64,000 bases of DNA, taken from Melampsora larici-populina 98AG31 (taxonomy: Eukaryota; Basidiomycota; Pucciniomycetes; Pucciniales; Melampsoraceae). Below are positions 47,439 to 58,336 of this stretch, one piece after another. The translations under genes were made by a program, and so were the position numbers. Location: the NCBI RefSeq assembly GCF_000204055.1, contig NW_006768771.1:1256-65255 (forward strand), given 5' to 3'. The notes beneath the pieces are model-generated. The model was not told the origin of the DNA. It was given only the letters and a program-made list of their open reading frames with translations, and did no database searches. Position 1 is the stretch's first letter, and the number at the start of each line of letters is the position of its first letter.

Positions 47439-47446
47439 TTCTTTTA

Positions 47447-48351
47447 TTTCTATCTTTTCAGCTTTTTCAAAAAAGTATATATTTACAAATAAACAATTCA
47501 TTTTTGATTTTTTTTGCAATTCATTCTCGTTCACAAATATACAATTGATCATATGCGCTTGGAATGCCAGATCACACCAAATTCCTCAAATCTCCACTAT
47601 TGATTATGCATCAAAGAAAGACGAGTTTTTATGCCAGTGCATAGTAAGATTTGCAAAACACGTGAGGCATTAACCAAGTCAATCCTCCAATTACTGACTC
47701 CGGGAGCCATGTGTTGTGGGTCAGACACAGGCAGGGGAGTCGATGCAAGAGTTGGGTGGCGAGGATCGTGGAAATGGGTAGGCATGAATATTGGAAAGAT
47801 ATTCAACAGCCATCTCAGGAGCGCAGAGAGCCAAACGCCGGCGTAAGACACATTATGGCAGAAGAGAGACAAGACAGCCGCTGTCACACCTGCACAGCAC
47901 GTGAAGTGTGGGCTGGCCGCTGGCACATGGTTTGGGTTTTTTGCTACAAACTTTATTTTTTTGACATTCTAAATTTCACAAAGAAAAAAGAACAATCAAA
48001 ATAATCATCACCTTCAAAAAAATCTAATTAATTGAGATTCTTTACATAACAAAACAAACTTAACAAAAAAAAGGAGTCATGATGATGATCAACTGACGAT
48101 GATGAAGCAATTAAAAGTTGAATATATATGTAATTATTGAATTTTTTAAAATCCAACTGTCTTTTGGAAATTAAATCACTTTAAAAAGCTACTGATAACA
48201 ACATACATAAAAAGACGTGAAAAAAGAAGACTGTTCTTTTTATTAAGAATTTGAAAATAACTTTCTCAACGATGTACTGAAATTAAGTTCATTTAAACCA
48301 AAAAAGAAAGAAAAGAAATACAAGAAAAAAATCTAAACTCCAGAATTGAAT
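47447..48351. other. Intergenic, GC-richer segment at 47600-47940
   Basis: The stretch 47600-47940 is markedly more GC-rich than its flanks and open in more than one frame, but shows no domain. It could be a fragment of a mobile element. The rest is AT-rich 3' flank of shugoshin. Confidence 0.35.
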
Positions 48352-50614
48352 TTATGTAAGACCACTATGTCTTCTTAAGTTTTGTGAACGATTATGACTA
48401 CTACTAGTACTAGTACGATTTGAATTACTTGAAAACAAATTCTCCTCAACGTTTTGTAAAACGTTCTTTTTCTTATTCAAATCGATTTCTTCTTGATGAT
48501 TAGATTCAAGTTCATCCAACTTTTTATTACTTTTAATAGATTTACTACTACCAATAGAAGAATTCAAAGATGATGAAATGGTGGGAGATTTGATTCTTGA
48601 TGGTATTGATCCACCTGAACTACTACGTTGTCCTGATTTTGATGCACCTCTTGGTAGACCATGTGTAGTAAGAGATGCGCGTTTGACTGTTGAAACATAA
48701 TCTTCTGGTCTTCTCATTTTCCTGTAAATAAGTTTAAGATTCGAGTCAGTAAGAAATCGTTTGAATCCATGTAGATGATCTTAAACAAAACATGTTGATC
48801 AAATCAAATCAAACTTTACTCACTTATTCAAGCTTGGTAATGCATAATTAACTTCTTTACGAGCCCTTCTAGCTTCTCTCGAGCCACCAGCTGACCCATT
48901 CTCAGTAGTACTCTCCTCAATCTTCATACTCGGAACAAGGGTTTCTTCCTTGACCGCATCCAATGATCCTCTTGCCCGTTTCTTCCCTTTGGTAACTTTC
49001 TTCTGTTTTGGCCATTTTTCATCCGGATTACGTATCGGATTTGATGACTCATTTTCATCATCATCATCATCTGATCTCTCTCGTTCTTCAATATCTGCCT
49101 GTGAATCTTTCTTCAACCCTGAATCTCTTCGACGTGATGCCGATGTTTCAGACACTACCTGTAATCGATTATTTGTTTTAATAGACTTTGACTTCTGATT
49201 TATTCTCTCCTGTGACCCAGAGGTTAAATTAGGAAGATTCACTATACTTGGAACACATTCTTGGTTGGTGATCGAACTGGTGAGTGAAAAGATTTCAGGA
49301 GAAATAGCTGGAACGAATCCCGATGAAATTGAAATATTAGCACGTCGTTTCTTGCCCGGACGCGTATCAGTTCTAATATGAATAGGTGATGGTTGAGGTG
49401 AAGGAGATTGTTCTGCTTCACTTCTAGCTAATTCATGTGATGAGTTCATTTCTTCATCATTCTCTGATTCAGATTTATTGTTCTCTTCAGACTCAGCATC
49501 AGATGAATCCAAATCACGTGTGGGTATAGTTTTCAGCCTTGATTTTCGAAACATTTGACGTTGTGAAACTTTGTGCTGAGTCGGGGCGAGATTTGGAACA
49601 TGATTAGAGGAAGGCGGTAGGGATGAATACTGGTCCTGCTCATCTTGAATTGAAGTGGAGGGTTGAACCAGGGGTTCGTTTTGCATGTTGGGTAGAATGC
49701 TTTGTCGTCGATGTGAACGTTCTGAAATAAAACTACTATCGATACCGGCGTGTCTGGAAGCCTGCCTTCGAGCAGGAGAATCAGATCCTGAACTGGATGA
49801 TGAAGCTGACTCGAGATCGTAAGTAGCTTTGAGGTCTGTTGGACTAAGACAAACATCACATTTAACTCAGCTTCTCTCTATTCCGTATCCCATTGGAAAT
49901 TCTGTTCTTGAAGGAAATGGAAACAAGCCAATGGTAATGAAACAAAACTCTTCCACATACCGAGTTTCATGAGTAGATGTCTCATCTTGACTACTACATT
50001 CGTCTATAAAGCTTAACCGTGTCTCTGCTCCGTCACTTGCCAATTCACTTCTTCTCCTTTCGCGTAATGCAATAAGTTCAGCGTGAGGTTTAGGGATCCG
50101 AATATGAGGTCGATCATCTTGATATGCTTGTTGAGAGGTAGTGAGTGCAGTAGCAAAGAGTCCTTCAGCTAAAGTTGGATTGTGATGAGATGTTGAAGGT
50201 GAATCAAGTGCAGATTGAATAAATTGACATCGAGAAAGGATATCGGAGATAGCAAGTCGAATGGAAGAGTTAGGAAGTTCATTTGATTTTGATGATGGAT
50301 GTGAAGTTGAAGTTGAATTTGATGGATTTCGACGTGCCTTGGTAACTTCAAGACGAAGAGAAATGTTTTGATTCCTAAGTTCGGTGATTAAGTTTTCTAA
50401 TTCAGTGATAGTTTTTAATAATAATCGATTCTTATGAATCAAATCTTGATTTTGTTTCGAATGTTTCTGTTTAACTTGATGAAAATAGTTTAACTTCTGT
50501 CAGCATTTCGAGATGGGTTTTTGATTTGGTTTACTCACAGTGTTCGAATGCTTCCATGATGATAGGCTGAAGTGATGCCGAATTAGGAGGTCCAGTACTC
50601 CTGGTGGCAGGCAT
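48352..50614 (-). CDS. SGO1: Shugoshin (centromeric cohesion protector)
   Basis: Exons 50614-50539, 50474-49961, 49843-48824 and 48721-48352 join in phase to 659 residues. Shugoshin recruits PP2A to centromeres and shields cohesin from separase. The N-terminal 75 residues hold the coiled coil (HFKQKHSKQNQDLIHKN, then ELENLITELRNQNISLRLEV) where PP2A and homodimer contacts lie. The basic C-terminal shugoshin box reads REARRARKEVNYALPSLN then KKMRRPEDY across the last intron; it binds phosphorylated H2A. The middle is long, acidic and Ser-rich (SDDDDDENESSN). Both family landmarks are present. The second exon uses the acceptor ATCAAG at 50475, needed to keep phase. Confidence 0.9.
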
Positions 50615-50699
50615 TAGTTATTGTTCTTGACGATGACTTCGGTTTGAATGGTAAATGGTAAAGAAAGGAAACTTGACTTTACTTTCAATTTCAAAACTT

Positions 50700-50800
50700 C
50701 AACAACCTCTTTCTCAGCTGAGCGCCTTGACGTAAAATGGCACGCACGTGGCGGCGCTTTCTAACATACGAAGCACGGCAAGCGCGTGCACAGCGCCTCA
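50700..50800. promoter_or_regulatory. GC-rich promoter island of shugoshin, with CACGTG
   Basis: Contains GCACGCACGTGGCGGCGC and AAGCGCGTGCACAGCGCC in AT-rich surroundings, 90-190 bp upstream of the minus-strand start at 50614. Confidence 0.4.
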
Positions 50801-51390
50801 TGATTTTTGTAAGACTCTTCATTTATACTTCCTTTGAACAAGTTTCAGGTTTTGCACCATGACGAGCCTTTCCAAAGAATTAAGTTGTCACAAATTGGAT
50901 GTACATGACAGCTTATCCAACACAGATTGTTTTTTATCTTGCAAGAAGGGATTGCTGCAGCAAAGACAATACACATCAGGAACCAATATGATCACCAGAG
51001 ATGAGCTTGGGAGACATCCCTCGCAAAAACAAACCAAGAAGTTTGCATCATGATGAGATGTTGCAAACAAAACTGTGCCTTTTCAGTATCTCTTGAAACT
51101 GTCCAGTTGATTTTACTCGCAGCCCTTCTTTGGGTCTGCAGGTATAATATATTCCATGAACTATGATATGCGTTCATATCAACACTACGTATGTTGGAAG
51201 TAGATGAATGCACAGTCTGTTGTTTGACCCATGTATACAGATTTTGGAGGAAAGATACACGGGCCCCTGGTTTGCGATGGAATGTTTCAGTCACCATCTA
51301 TAAGCCAATCATTCTCACATGAATTGTATTCAATAAAAACACTCATATACCACATATCAAAGGTTTCAAAACTTTACCACTTGAGCCAGC
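50801..51390. other. Intergenic between divergent shugoshin and the secreted-protein gene
   Basis: Open stretches of about 60-100 codons occur on both strands (50859-51053, 50992-51297), but no domain or splice pattern supports a gene. Likely promoter of the gene at 51391. Confidence 0.35.
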
Positions 51391-53187
51391 ATGATCTCAA
51401 CCATTAAATGGCTTGGAGTTTTCCATCTGCTTCTGTGCTTGTTGCTTCTAAAACAAATAGATCAAACATTAGCATTTGAAGACCTCCCAGATTTAAATTC
51501 ATCACTTGATCACCTTCCAATAAAGATTGAAGATTCTCCCCCAACATCTCCACTCCAAGAGTTTCCCAGTCCAATAAAGATAGAAGATTCTCCTCCAACA
51601 TCTCCCCTTCAAGATCAACAAGATGCACATAGACCTCTTGGGTATACAGGGGAGAATTCCCAGGGAAATTTGAGAAGACTGCAATATATCAGTTCCAGGA
51701 AAAACAAAGAACCACAGTCAAACATACAAGATTTAGAAAACTTACAATACATGGAAGTAGTGGATGGTGGAAGCCTTCATATTCCCAAACCTCTTAAAAA
51801 AGCTAAATTTTCTTCAAAAAACAGAGAGATTGGGGGACCATCAAATTCAAAAATTGATTCTTCAGCCATCAATTTGATAGATAACATCAAGGAAATGGCA
51901 AAAACACATGATTTGATCCCCTCAACACTAGTGTCTGCCATAGATGATTGGTTCACCAATTTGGAGGCAAAGATGTCTGACAAGATAAAAGGCTATGATT
52001 CTACATACAAGAGGAAAAGAATCATACACCCACATGTGAGAAGAGCAGTCTCAAAGGCCAATGCAGTAGCAACTTCATTTCTTGTCTGCCTGAAACTCCT
52101 CCATGAAGACCAATACCATGAAGTGATCAACTGGGAGGAGCAAATATTACAAGATGGATGGGTCTTCATCAGAACTATCTTTGAAGAGTGGAATGGGTTA
52201 GAGCAGGATGATTTAAACATATCAAAAACAACCCGGAAGATGTCAAAATCTTTGGAACATATCAATGATCTTCAACCTTCATTTCTTTACCATCATTTGG
52301 TATCTGTGAGATTACAAGGTTTGAACATCAAGTTTCTATGGAACTTATGGAAGAGATGGTACAGGGAGTCAGGATACTACAATAAGAGATTTCTTGCAAC
52401 TCAAACTTGCTTTGTTAGACATATCCAGTATTTAATACTACACAATGGCTTCATTGATTCTCCAATTAATCCAGAGGTGATACTTCAAGGCTTTAAACAA
52501 ATGGACAAGATTGAAAGTCATCAACAGATGCTAAAAGAGCACATCCTTCAATTTGATTGGCCCAAAAGATCCAACTCAGATATAAACCCTGATCATTTGG
52601 AGCGGATGTTGCACCATGTAGGTCAACTGGAGCTAGAGCTTTTGGAACAACACCAACCAGTGGAGGAATATCTTGAAAACATAAATCAACACTTTTTAAA
52701 TGTGCTACCTAGGCAAGAGAACAATAAGGAGAATCATGAAGATAAACTGAAAGTAGTATTCAAATGTGTTGGAGCTACATACAGAAGGCTAATTCCAACA
52801 TTCTTTGGAGCTGTAAAGCTGATGGAAGATCCTAAATCTTTGGTCCCAGCAAAAGATGAGGATAAGACGGTTTACCAAGCATGGAAATTCATCAAAAATC
52901 ATCTAGATCACTGGAAGAATATTGATCTCAGTGAAGGCTATCATCTTAGACTCTCTGAGAATTTTTCACATGATCATGATTCAAAGGAAAGTTATTGGCT
53001 GTTTTTGGAAATGCTCAACTTGAACAGTGATTCACCAATCCCATTTGGAGTTATATCTAGACTGTATTACCCACAAAACTCATCTCCCAACAAACTGATT
53101 AGAGAACATGGTATCATGGATCAACAAGATACACTTAAGCACAAACTCATAGAATCATTTTTGAATCTACAAAACCAAGTTTCATAA
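51391..53187 (+). CDS. Large secreted protein, effector-like candidate
   Basis: A single intronless exon of 598 residues. The N-terminus (MISTIKWLGVFHLLLCLLLL, cleavage probably after TLA at about 28) is a clear signal peptide, with no later membrane helix. Residues 43-55 and 61-73 are two copies of a 13-residue motif, PIKIEDSPPTSPL plus Q. A basic cluster KPLKKAKF and later TYKRKRIIHPHVRRA could act as nuclear signals. The remaining 450 residues are predicted mostly helical (many W, L, H; for example ILQDGWVFIRTIFEEWNGLE) without a known domain. Only about four Cys remain in the mature part, so it is not a Cys-rich small effector. Rust fungi encode many such family-specific secreted proteins; the role is inference. 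Confidence 0.75.
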   Translation: MISTIKWLGVFHLLLCLLLLKQIDQTLAFEDLPDLNSSLDHLPIKIEDSPPTSPLQEFPSPIKIEDSPPTSPLQDQQDAHRPLGYTGENSQGNLRRLQYISSRKNKEPQSNIQDLENLQYMEVVDGGSLHIPKPLKKAKFSSKNREIGGPSNSKIDSSAINLIDNIKEMAKTHDLIPSTLVSAIDDWFTNLEAKMSDKIKGYDSTYKRKRIIHPHVRRAVSKANAVATSFLVCLKLLHEDQYHEVINWEEQILQDGWVFIRTIFEEWNGLEQDDLNISKTTRKMSKSLEHINDLQPSFLYHHLVSVRLQGLNIKFLWNLWKRWYRESGYYNKRFLATQTCFVRHIQYLILHNGFIDSPINPEVILQGFKQMDKIESHQQMLKEHILQFDWPKRSNSDINPDHLERMLHHVGQLELELLEQHQPVEEYLENINQHFLNVLPRQENNKENHEDKLKVVFKCVGATYRRLIPTFFGAVKLMEDPKSLVPAKDEDKTVYQAWKFIKNHLDHWKNIDLSEGYHLRLSENFSHDHDSKESYWLFLEMLNLNSDSPIPFGVISRLYYPQNSSPNKLIREHGIMDQQDTLKHKLIESFLNLQNQVS

Positions 53188-54642
53188 ACAGCTATGAAGC
53201 ACCAAATCTTTTCAAATCCTAGGAGCTCACAGACCAGGATTAGGCAAAAGGCACAATTGTGACTTGTTCAAGTGTTTTTACAATATGTTGTTCCAATTTG
53301 AATCATATTCTCCTCATCTACATAATAGATTATGAAACTCCTCATAATTTTCCTTTCATGGATTTTTTTGGAATCCATTATTTTTTTCTCCTGAAGATTT
53401 CTTTTTGTTGCATTTTTACTTCATGATGTTGGGTAGGATAACACATATGACCTCACCTCCTGTTTTTTTTGTTTCCTAAGAAAATCATTCTGTTGCACTC
53501 TTACCAAAATGAACAGGAACCCAAGTATGTACCTGAAGTGAAGCTCTTCAAATAAAAGTGAATGAGTCTGCTTTTGATATATTGGGAGATAGACCGTTCT
53601 GAGAACCATGAAATAAACTGATTCCTAAGATCCAAACAAATCCTAGACCATGTCAGTTCAATCTGTGAGTTGAGATTGTGTCTTTGAATGTACTTTACCA
53701 AACTATCTTTTTCATTAGGGTTGTCATCAGTTTACTGTCTACCTAGTTATTTTGCTTGTTTGAGATTTTCAATTTGAGTCATTGGAATGAACTTTTGCAG
53801 ATAGATCTATGTATAAGAAACAAAAAAGGTAAAAATTTGAACAGATGGAAATGTGTGCTTAAACCTGTGTGTTGTTGTGAGTGGATGATTAGGCAAACTT
53901 ATTGAGCTCAAGAGGAGCTTGGTTGAATTTGATGATTAGGTGTGATGAGTCATGAATTCTTTGAATTCTTTAATCATGTCTTCTTTGGCCAAATGTTTTG
54001 TTGTACCATTATTCCGGTACCATATCTTGCAGTACCGGTGTCAGCACCTTGAGTCTTTGCTCATCCCCAGCTTCATGGAGCTTGACAGGTGCCTTTTTCC
54101 CTTTGGTCATTGTATCATTAAGGAAAAAGGTCCTTCACTTAATCAATACCACACCTCAGGGGTTAGGGGTTAGGGCTTCTTGGCATCTGCACCTTGCCTA
54201 CTGAGCCTCATCCTCTCAGTTTGATTCCAAGTGCCTCCACAATAGACACCCTAATAAATATAGACACATTGATCTCTACTCAATTGCAGCCACTTTCTAT
54301 CATACATAACTGTCCTTGTGATGTGTGACACAATTTTGACTCAGTATTATCTATGATTATGGCACGTCCCCAAGCTACGGGGCGGCTGAGCACCAAAAGA
54401 CCTACTAAAAAAAATTGGGAAATTGTGACTGGTCTATATTGGGGACTAAGGTATGATGTATTGAAATTTCTTTGCTTATCTAATTTCAAATTTGATCATT
54501 TGTTTATTCATGACTAATCTCATATCATGATGTCATACAATTAGTAAGTAGATCATTTGCTGTGACCATGTTGAAACAATGTCTTTGGTATACAAAGATA
54601 AAGGCTGCTTACTACTTTGTACCCTTTATCTTTTTCTTTAGC
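53188..54642. other. Intergenic, nothing recognised
   Basis: AT-rich 3' flank. 54159-54178 includes a brief GGGGTTAGGGGTTAGGG, too short to call a telomeric tract. No gene seen. Confidence 0.4.
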
Positions 54643-55074
54643 AATTTCTATCCCATCACTTTGAGCAGGTTTGCTTGCTCACCATCAGTCATTGAAATTA
54701 TCATATCTACTAGTTACTAACTGGTCTATTCCCTCAGACCTCTAGGCATCTTGTGATTGGTTATGAGCCCAGTGCCCAACAATTTTAAAATCAACTTCAC
54801 CATGTCTTCTGAACCAATCTCAGGCGAACTAAACATTTGAATATCAAGAACTAAATGAGAAGAGCTCCTCCCAGTGGTGTCTTAACCTTTATGGGTGGAT
54901 AATTGAACACGCCCTTGTCCAATTAATTGCTTCTCCCCATCCTGAAGTTCCAGATACAAGTGAGCAAGCAAACCTGAGGACAGGTAATAGACTAGCTAGT
55001 GACTAGTAGAGATGATAATCTCAATGACCAATAGTGAGCAAGCAAACCTGCTAAAAGTGATGGAATAGAAAATG
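54643..55074. mobile_element. About 430-bp element with long imperfect TIRs
   Basis: Inverted repeats of roughly 95 bp (54643-54739 against 54974-55074) share AGCAGGTTTGCTTGCTCAC and run through CATTGA.ATTATCAT.TCTACTAGT, at about 85-90 percent identity. A second copy of the AAGCAAACCTG core stands at 54964. No coding capacity and no certain target duplication. Confidence 0.6.
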
Positions 55075-55700
55075 GTAAGAATTTAAATCAACAGCACAAG
55101 AGCAACAGCACAAAATTAAGCACAATAATAACCTAGGGGAATAGATAGTCATCCCATTTCCTTCAAGGCATTTAAGAAATTCAGGTGACATATATCCATC
55201 ACTTCTGTTGTTGACTAGCAAAATGATTTTCTTCCGATGAAAGGTCTCACCTTTGGATTCAAGAAAGCAAGACAAAGTTTCTGATTTAATTCTTAAAGCA
55301 TAAATGTATTTATAAGAGGTACAAGTATCAGTGAGTTGATTACAGTAAGAAGCACCACCCAAGAATGAGACAGCTATTTTGCCAGTCACTATGAGCATAT
55401 TGAAGAACAACAGAAAATTTGGGAAGTGATGATTTATACGGCAGACAATGGCCTTTAGACAACATACAGACTTCACAAGACCGATTAGCAGGAGGAGACC
55501 GATTGAACAAGATCCTCATTCGATCAAGGCTCGTGGAGTCGTGTGACCAGCTAGTCTGTTAAGGGTATCATAAGAAGTCAGTGAACGAGCGGATGTGGCA
55601 ATCATAGAAGGTAAGGAATGCTTGCCAAATTGCCAATAGTCAGATCCAATTCAAGTACACCATCACGGATCGTGCGGTATAAAATTGCAGTGCTTTCTTT
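55075..55700 (-). pseudogene. Copia integrase relic
   Basis: On the minus strand, segments match the integrase of the copia element in this window: LTDTCTSYKYIYALRIKSETLSCFL, FHRKKIILLVNNRSDGYMSPEFL, and upstream CEVCMLSKGHCLPY. Order and spacing are kept, but frames change and key acidic residues are altered (NNRS where NDQG is expected). It is far more decayed than the element at 8224-13502, so it marks an older copia insertion. Confidence 0.7.
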
Positions 55701-55894
55701 CATGACAGTGGAATGGTTCAATAAGTTGTTCCCTGTTGTTCCTCACTGCTTTTCAAAAAGCCCTCTTGAGGCCCTCTACATGCAAGTCAAAACTCAACTA
55801 AGAGCGCGTTCACTTAAGCGCATTCTGGTCAAAAATCGCATTTTACACATTACAGAAATCGCTTTCTGTAAAATGTGTTCGAGTTGTTATTTAC

Positions 55895-55921
55895 AAGCAT
55901 TCTGTAATGTACAGAATGCTT
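55895..55921. repeat. Perfect 12-bp hairpin
   Basis: AAGCATTCTGTA at 55895-55906 with its inverse at 55910-55921 and a 3-nt loop (ATG), near the left end of Harbinger element 1. Confidence 0.85.
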
Positions 55922-56250
55922 ATAAAAAGCAATTTTTACCTTGATTTTTACAATTCGATAATACCGATTTTTTTTTCAATTTTTGTCCCAAAAGCCCTTT
56001 CTGATTTGTTCAACAATTTTACCAAGTCCCTCTTCACCGTACGGATAGTGATAGACCCATCCAAACCCATCACCTCACCTCCAAAACCATACCCCACCAC
56101 TCTCCACTTCCATCGACCCCACCATCCTCTTGATCACACATCACCTTCATCGACACCACCACTCTTCACCTTCATCGACACTCATCCTCTCAATCACGTT
56201 TGATATCTTTCTTTTACTCATTCAATTTTACTCATTCAATCAACTCCACC

Positions 56251-57971
56251 ATGTCAGACACCGATTCGGACACTAGCGCTACTTGTGAAGGAACCATCAA
56301 TCAACCATTGACATCAACAAATGTTGAACTGATCAAGAAGAAATCAAACAAAAAATCAAAACCAGCCTCTGAAGTCAAACAAATGAAACCGAAAGAAAAA
56401 CAATCAAAGAATAAGAAGAAATCAATTGATAATAATAAATTAAATGATAAGAAAAAAATGAATCGAATTAAAGAAGGAGTTGAAGATAAGGAGGATGATA
56501 AGAATGAGGACGAGGATGAGATTGTAGTCAGCGGAGGAAATTGGGTTCACAAGTGCACCGTTTGGTTGATTGACAAGTATTGTCATCAAGTTGAACTTGG
56601 AAACGGAAATGATGGCGGACTCAAGTCGGCAGCGTGGAAGCAAGTTATCGAAGCTTACAACAAACGATGGAAGACCAACGAATCATTGACTCGTTTGAAG
56701 AACCATATTCAAACAGTATGTATCTCATCATTTTATGTCTTCTCATCCTTTTTCTTTCTTCTAAATCGATCCTGATTTGATTCTACCCACTTTCTTTACA
56801 TCAACAACCCAGCTTAAGAGGACTTACCGGGCGTTTGATAAGATAATAGGCTTGACCGGAGCTCCTGGGACCGATACCACGACTGGTATCGTTCATGCTG
56901 ATAAAGATTGGTGGGAGGAATGGATTAAAGTGGTAAGTTGTTTTTTTCCCCTTTCATCCTTTCATCCTTTCATCTTCTTTATAATCAATTAATCATTGTC
57001 ATTGATGTTTGTTATAGCATGGGAATAAAGATGCCATACCTATCAAGAACAACGGGTTTCCGGCTTATAATGCTGTCACGAGGATCATGCCCCCGAAACA
57101 CTTACGAGCTAACGGTAATGATGGATTAGGAACTCGGAGCAAAAAGAAGAAACAATCACCAGCAGCTGATGATGAAGATGGAGACGATGAAGATGGTATT
57201 TTGTTTTCCTGTTTCCTCAGTAGTATCTAAAGTTGACATCCTCCCATTCGACATTACAGACTCCATTGCATCCAAATCCGAGTCAATCAAGATGATGGCT
57301 TCGCATCAAAGCAGCGACGGTATGGAGATCGAGGAAACACCTGTTAAGGATGAATATGTTGGAGAGAAAGATGATGGGGCTAGCAGTGAGTCGGATCTTC
57401 TCCCGAAATCTAAAAAAGGGAAAGCCCCGGTTCAAACAATTAATAAAGTAAGACATCATTATTGAATCAAATCAGAATCAATCAAAAAAGCTGGACTAAC
57501 TGTATTTAATGATTTTGGATATAGAATAACCCATTCGCAAGGCATCTAAAAGCTGCTCAGCGCCAACTCGTAGAGGGGGAGGAGGAAACTCCTGAGTTGA
57601 AGTTTGTCCGTCGCAAGAGGGTTCCAGTTGACAGAGACGCATCGACTTCGACCACGAAACGATCTCGCACCACTGGACCAAAACTCATCTCCCAAGCAAT
57701 TGATTGAGCTGTTGATTTAGATGAGCAAGGTGAAAATGATTGAATCAAGATTGCAAGGATGAAGTTAGAACAACACCCAAAACGAAAAGAGGCAATGGCG
57801 ATCTTCAACCGTGGATGTGAGAAAGAACTCAAGCCGGAACATATCATTGAAGTAGCAAATAAATTGAAGGACGACGACACCGCATCTTTCTTCTGTCACA
57901 TGGCTAAGAATTTTCAATGGGCATGGTTGATAAATGAAGCTGGGTTATCGCAATTTTATCAGGACAAGTAA
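56251..57971 (+). pseudogene. Myb/SANT-like partner protein of Harbinger element 1, two stops
   Basis: Exons 56251-56715, 56813-56932, 57018-57195, 57260-57447 and 57525-57971 join in phase to 466 codons. The first 90 residues are Lys/Ser-rich. A Myb/SANT-like domain of the Myb_DNA-bind_3 type follows (WVHKCTVWLIDKYCHQVELGNGNDGGLKSAAWKQVIEAYNKRW across exon 1, then KNHIQTLKRTYRAFDKIIGLTG, VHADKDWWEEWIKV). In Harbinger elements this partner binds the ends and helps import the transposase. Exon 5 has in-frame TGA at 57705-57707 and 57741-57743, each in the context GAT TGA, where TGG would restore Trp. The C-terminal block (LEQHPKRKEAMAIF...FQWAWLINE) is matched by the protein at 63482. Confidence 0.75.
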
Positions 57972-58336
57972 TATTGTTTATCTTCAAAGGTTTATCCTCA
58001 AAAAAATTATCAGAGTTTCATATTATCTTCTGTGCTTTTGTTTGTATCTTCATTCTACATTATTAAGCTTACTTCTCATTGCAAAAAATGTGTACAAGTC
58101 ACTATATATATATATAATAGGTTCAATTTGAACATATAAATATATGTATGATACTTTTATTAAATGATACAGCTGCAATAAGAAGAACATTATATTAAAC
58201 AAGAACTGTTGCTAGATGTGAGTGTTAAAAACATAACTGCTAATTTTTGTTTTACAACGATAACAATGAGATACAAAATATTTGTGTATTAAAAACGGAA
58301 CTGCTATTTGGAGTATTTAAAAGATGACCATGAGAT
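57972..58336. other. Spacer between convergent Harbinger genes
   Basis: AT-rich with a (TA) run at 58105-58118; no gene seen. Confidence 0.45.

Noticed and set aside
47597..47926. Open frames of about 100 codons on both strands
   Set aside because: Openness follows from higher GC; no domain, no plausible intron borders and no homolog pattern recognised.
54159..54178. TTAGGG-like telomeric repeat
   Set aside because: Only two imperfect units (TTAGGGG, TTAGGG) in ordinary AT-rich DNA; too short to be an interstitial telomere.
54350..54400. tRNA-like GC-rich patch (CCCCAAGCTACGGGGCGG)
   Set aside because: A short stem can form, but no acceptor stem, TPsiC arm or B box is present.
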